Assembly (NCBI GenBank): GCA_036417435.1
Contig: CM070901.1
Coordinates: 8,220,001-8,284,000, forward strand
DNA: 64,000 bases
Direction: 5' to 3'
From: Inia geoffrensis
Taxonomy: Eukaryota; Chordata; Mammalia; Artiodactyla; Iniidae
The position numbers were made by a program, and so were the translations under genes. Position 1 is the stretch's first letter, and every line of letters starts with the position of its first letter. The notes beneath the pieces are model-generated. The model saw only the letters and a program-made list of their open reading frames with translations, searched no databases and had not been told where the DNA came from. This document shows, piece by piece, positions 60,489 to 64,000 of the stretch.

Positions 60489-61856
60489 CAATGTGACCTT
60501 AAGGGTGACCGCGCTGACCCAGCAAACCAAAAGTTTAGTCAACATGCCATCTCTACAGCACTTCTCTCTAGAAAACTGTGTTTCCAGTACAAGAGCTTAG
60601 TTTCATTAAAGACCACACGGACACTAGCTGATACCAAGTAAAGGAAAAAACCAGTTTTAGTTTTGGCCACTCCTGCTTTCCAATCCACTTGTGAATTATG
60701 CAGAATTTGATTGTTTATCATAGGAAAGAGGAAAAAATACTCCCCACAGTCCACAATCAAACCTGTTACTACTTCCTCTTCACCCTCATAAAGAGCAAAT
60801 TTATTTCTTAAAATTTCCCCAAAGGTTGAGATGTTCAGTATTTTTGTACATTTAGCATTTTTTCTTCACTGCTCATCTTACGAACTAAGGGTTTTGTGTT
60901 TTTGTCTCATACCAAAAAAAACAAAGAAATGTGTACTTTCTGGGACTGTGTGGTCTCTGATACAATACTGCAGGCCCAAATCAAAGGATAAAGGAAAGTA
61001 TAGATTACTGCAGTTTAAACTAACCTATTTGCAGATGCGCTGGTCTGGGAAAAGAGCTAAAGCTGTAGGTGGCCATAATACAGAAGTTTACGTTTTGAGC
61101 CAGTTTGAGTGTCCCCGCTTTACTGAGCCAAGGTTGCTTTGGCACCTGTGGGCTCTGTCAACTGTTACGTATCCAAAGATCTTAGTAGGAGGGGAAACTG
61201 CCCGATTATCTGCTCCCCAATCTTCCCTCATATCCACTCTCTCACCCAGGGAAAACTGTTAGGTTTATTCTAGGGTGTTTTTATAGAACTTTTCTTTCAC
61301 ACATTGTATCAATAAATTATTTATGTTCGATCTTTCTCCCAATCTGAACTTTCTTGCACCACAAAAAAAAGAATTTCAAAGTCTTTCACATGTGGATAAC
61401 ATGCTACATTAGGGTCCAGCATGTTACCCACATGGGATATCAGGTCTCTTAACATATTCCTCTAGTTATTTTACCAAGAATTTTAAAGCGAAGGAAATGT
61501 ATCATTTGGACTCCTTAAAACTGCCATTTTAAATAGGAAATCTAGGCTTCTTTTTTTGAAAACTCACAAATGATCTTTAGTAATTCTATATTTCACCCAG
61601 TCTCTATGGAACGTTTACACATATATTTGATCCAATAAAAGTTTTGGTCCATCTCTAATCTGGAACTCCTTTTGTTTACCTCTATTCCACCAAAATAACT
61701 GACAGCAGTTCACCAATTTCATGCATTTTCTGTGTGCTTGGGGATAAAATGGGACCGTTAGAAGAAATGAACCCACACAAAGCACCAACGAGTCCTCTGA
61801 TTCTTCTCAACTATTTTGGGCTTTGTAATCATCTTACCAATGGTACTCCTGGCCGT
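60489..61856. other. Unassigned sequence
   Basis: The 143-codon frame at 60831-61262 has no recognisable family and no coding context. No repeat recognised. Confidence 0.4.
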
Positions 61857-61872
61857 AAAAATTTGACAAGCA

Positions 61873-62080
61873 GGGCTTCCCTGGTGGCGCAGTGGTTGGG
61901 AGTCCGCCTGCCGACGCGGCGGATGCGGGTTCGTGCCCCGGTCCGGGAGGATCCCACGTGCCGCGGAACGGCTGGGCCCGTGAGCCGTGGCCGCTGAGCC
62001 TGCGCGTCCGGAGCCTGTGCTCCGCAACGGCAGAGGCCACAACAGTGAGGGGCCTGCGTACAGCAAAAAAAAAAAAAAAA
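61873..62080 (+). mobile_element. CHR-type SINE
   Basis: Full length and the most CpG-rich copy here, ending GTACAGC plus about 20 A. Target-site duplication AATTTGACAAGCA and AATCTGACAATCA (two mismatches). Confidence 0.96.
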
Positions 62081-62096
62081 AAAAATCTGACAATCA

Positions 62097-62477
62097 GCCT
62101 CCACAACAGAGAGAACTGGGCAACACAAGAGTTGAATAGTGACGCTTCTCATCTTCAACCGCTGGTATTACGTGACTGATCTCGAGACACAGGCCTCGTT
62201 CGTCTTTATTCTTCCCTTTGCTTGGTGGAAATTTTTTAAAATTTTGTTTTATTGTTTTTAATATTATGCAAGTTTCTTCCCACGGAATCGCTACCTTAAT
62301 GACGTCATTCTCAGCATATATATTAGAGCACAAGGCCATCCGTCTATACGCTCCCTCTCCATTTAAATTATGCCCATACCATTGTCAGCATTCCCCAAAG
62401 AAATTAATTTATTCAGCTAAATCACTTTCATCAAATGTCTCTTCCTTTTCTTTCTCATCTAATTAGCTTGTGATTTA
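62097..62477. other. Unassigned sequence
   Basis: Nothing recognised. Confidence 0.4.
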
Positions 62478-62487
62478 CCAAAAATTT

Positions 62488-62693
62488 TTTTTTTTGTTTT
62501 TTTTGCGGTACGCGGGCCTCTCACCGTTGTGGCCTCTCCCGTTGCGGAGCACAGGCTCCGGACGCGCAGGCTCAGAGGCCATGGCTCATGGGCCCAGCCG
62601 CTCCGCGGCATGTAGGATCTTCCTGGATTGGGGCACGAACCCGTGTCCCCCGCATCGGCAGGCAGACACTCAACCACTGCGCCACCAGGGAAG
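62488..62693 (-). mobile_element. CHR-type SINE
   Basis: T-rich tail, GCGGTACGCGGGCC, antisense body and head ending GGGAAGT. Flanks 'ccaaaaattt' and 'ccaaaattt' are the likely target-site duplication. Confidence 0.95.
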
Positions 62694-62769
62694 TCCAAAA
62701 TTTCATTTTTCAGGACTTATCTTTAGTCCTTACTAACATTTTTCTATCACTATCAAAATTTACCTTTTT

Positions 62770-63551
62770 TATTGAAACATATTTGACATAAAACATCATG
62801 TAAATTTAAGGTATGCAGCATGTTGATTTAATACGTGTCTATATTCTGATATGATTGTCATTGTAGCAATAGCTAGAACCTCTGTCACATCACATAATTA
62901 TAATTTCTTTTTTGTGGTTTGAATAATTAAGATCTAATCTCTTGGCAAGTTTGATGATTATAATAATAGTGTTGTCTATACTTACCATACAGCACATTAG
63001 ATCTCTAGGACTTATTTATTACTCATTGCAAGTTTGGACCCTTAAACAATCTCTCTTCTATCCCTCCATCCTCCAGCCCCTGGTAACTACCATTTTACAT
63101 TCTGTTTTTACAAGCTTAGTTGTTTGTAATTCCACATATAAGTGATGCCATACAGTATTTATCTTTCGCTGTCTGATTTATCTACTAAGCATATGTCTTC
63201 AAGTTCCACCCATGTTGTTGCATATGGCAAGATTTTCTTCTCACAGCTGAGTAAAATTCCACTGTCTACGTATAACACACATTAGAATGCCTTTCACCAA
63301 GAAGAGATAAATATTGGTGAGGATGTTGAGAAAAGGAACTCTTATACCTTGTTAGTGGGAATGTAAATTGGTGCAGCCATGAAAGTTTCTTCTAGCATAT
63401 GATCCAACAATTCCACCTCTGGGTATATGCCCAAAGGAAATGAAAACAGAATATCAAAGACATATACATCCAGCCATGTTCACTGCAGCGTTATTCATAA
63501 TAGTCAAGATATGGGAACATTCTTAAGTGCCTGTCAATGGATGAGCAGATA
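62770..63551 (-). mobile_element. L1 3' end with 5' inversion (twin priming)
   Basis: 62770-63280 is an antisense L1M-type 3' UTR plus the last ORF2 codons. From about 63281 to 63551 the sequence switches strand and reads sense ORF2, the portion that lies immediately upstream in an intact L1 ('ggtgaggatgttgagaaaag' to 'aatggatgagcagat'). The whole is flanked by AAAATTTACCTTTTT (62755-62769) and AAAATCTACCTTCTT (63552-63566), 13 of 15 identical. This is the expected product of twin priming. Confidence 0.85.
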
Positions 63552-63849
63552 AAAATCTACCTTCTTAAAATCTTCAGCCATGATTCTAGCCTGCACTCTT
63601 CCCTCTAGCAACAGAAATTTTCAGATAATGTCATTTTTGCCTTTCTGTTTATTGTTATTGATCATCACACGTAAGTCCAAGATGCTTTCTGAGAGATGAA
63701 TATATTTGATAACATACTTCCTTGTCTTCAAGAACAATGTAATTTACAATCTGAGTGTAACCTTTCAGAGCAAGGCCTACACATGAAGAAACTGAGTTTC
63801 AGGGATTTGGGACTTGTCTTTCTCACTTAACAGGTTAGTGCAGACCTGT

Positions 63850-63965
63850 TAATTGAATGTTATCTCCCCTCCTAAATTGTAAGCTTCCTCTGAACAGAAG
63901 CCATCAGATCTTTGTTTATTTCACCAAGTCCATAACAAATTATGAGGCCTAGAACAGCCATCCAG
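63850..63965 (+). mobile_element. L2 LINE 3' end fragment
   Basis: 'ctcctaaattgtaagcttcc' then 'aacagaagccatcagatct' and 'tttcaccaagtccataaca' match the L2 tail order. Confidence 0.55.
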
Positions 63966-64000
63966 ATAATAGAGATAATAGTTCCTTAATAGGAAAATCT

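Noticed and set aside
62470..62736. Recurring peptide (AGLSLLWPLPLRSTGSGRAG) encoded at about ten places
   Set aside because: It is the antisense translation of the CHR SINE and follows each SINE copy exactly. Not a protein family.
1..64000. CRISPR arrays, operons, prokaryotic systems
   Set aside because: No regularly spaced direct repeats. The sequence is plainly mammalian and repeat-dense.

Overview
The window looks like intergenic or intronic DNA from a cetacean (whale, dolphin or porpoise) genome. I found no functional host protein-coding gene and no independent RNA gene. The lineage call rests on about a dozen copies of a CHR-type tRNA-derived SINE (start GGGCTTCCCTGGTGGCGCAG, tail GTACCGC plus poly-A) together with artiodactyl-type L1 elements. 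The ruminant repeats BovB and BovA and the pig PRE-1 SINE were not seen. Family names come from recognising the sequence by eye, not from a library search.

Layout. 0.3-0.9 kb: a possible decayed retrocopy of a host gene (minus). 1-5 kb: an old L1M element (minus) with its 5' UTR. 5.8-11.3 kb: CHR SINEs, L2 tails and a 5'-truncated L1. 13.1-18.1 kb: a nearly complete but broken L1 with target-site duplications (TSDs). 18.3-25.7 kb: older layers (L1M/HAL1-like, L1 3' end, MLT1, L2, MER5-like, CHR). 26-39.7 kb: L1 3' fragments, MIR and L2 remnants, an ancient hAT-like element and simple repeats. 40.0-48.3 kb: the main feature, a full-length CpG-rich-promoter L1 followed by a second L1 3' end, both inside one pair of TSDs. 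48.7-56.4 kb: CHR SINEs, an MLT1 remnant, an internally deleted old L1M and a MIR. 58.3-60.2 kb: MLT1, a solo ERV1-like LTR and a Tigger/pogo-like DNA element. 61.9-63.6 kb: two CHR SINEs and an L1 with a 5' inversion (twin priming) inside its TSD.

The coding capacity visible here is retrotransposon ORF1/ORF2, all of it interrupted by stops, frameshifts or deletions, so no autonomous element is predicted. The nesting gives a relative history: L2, MIR, MER5 and L1M first, MLT1 and ERV LTRs next, then artiodactyl-type L1s, and CHR SINEs with clean TSDs last.
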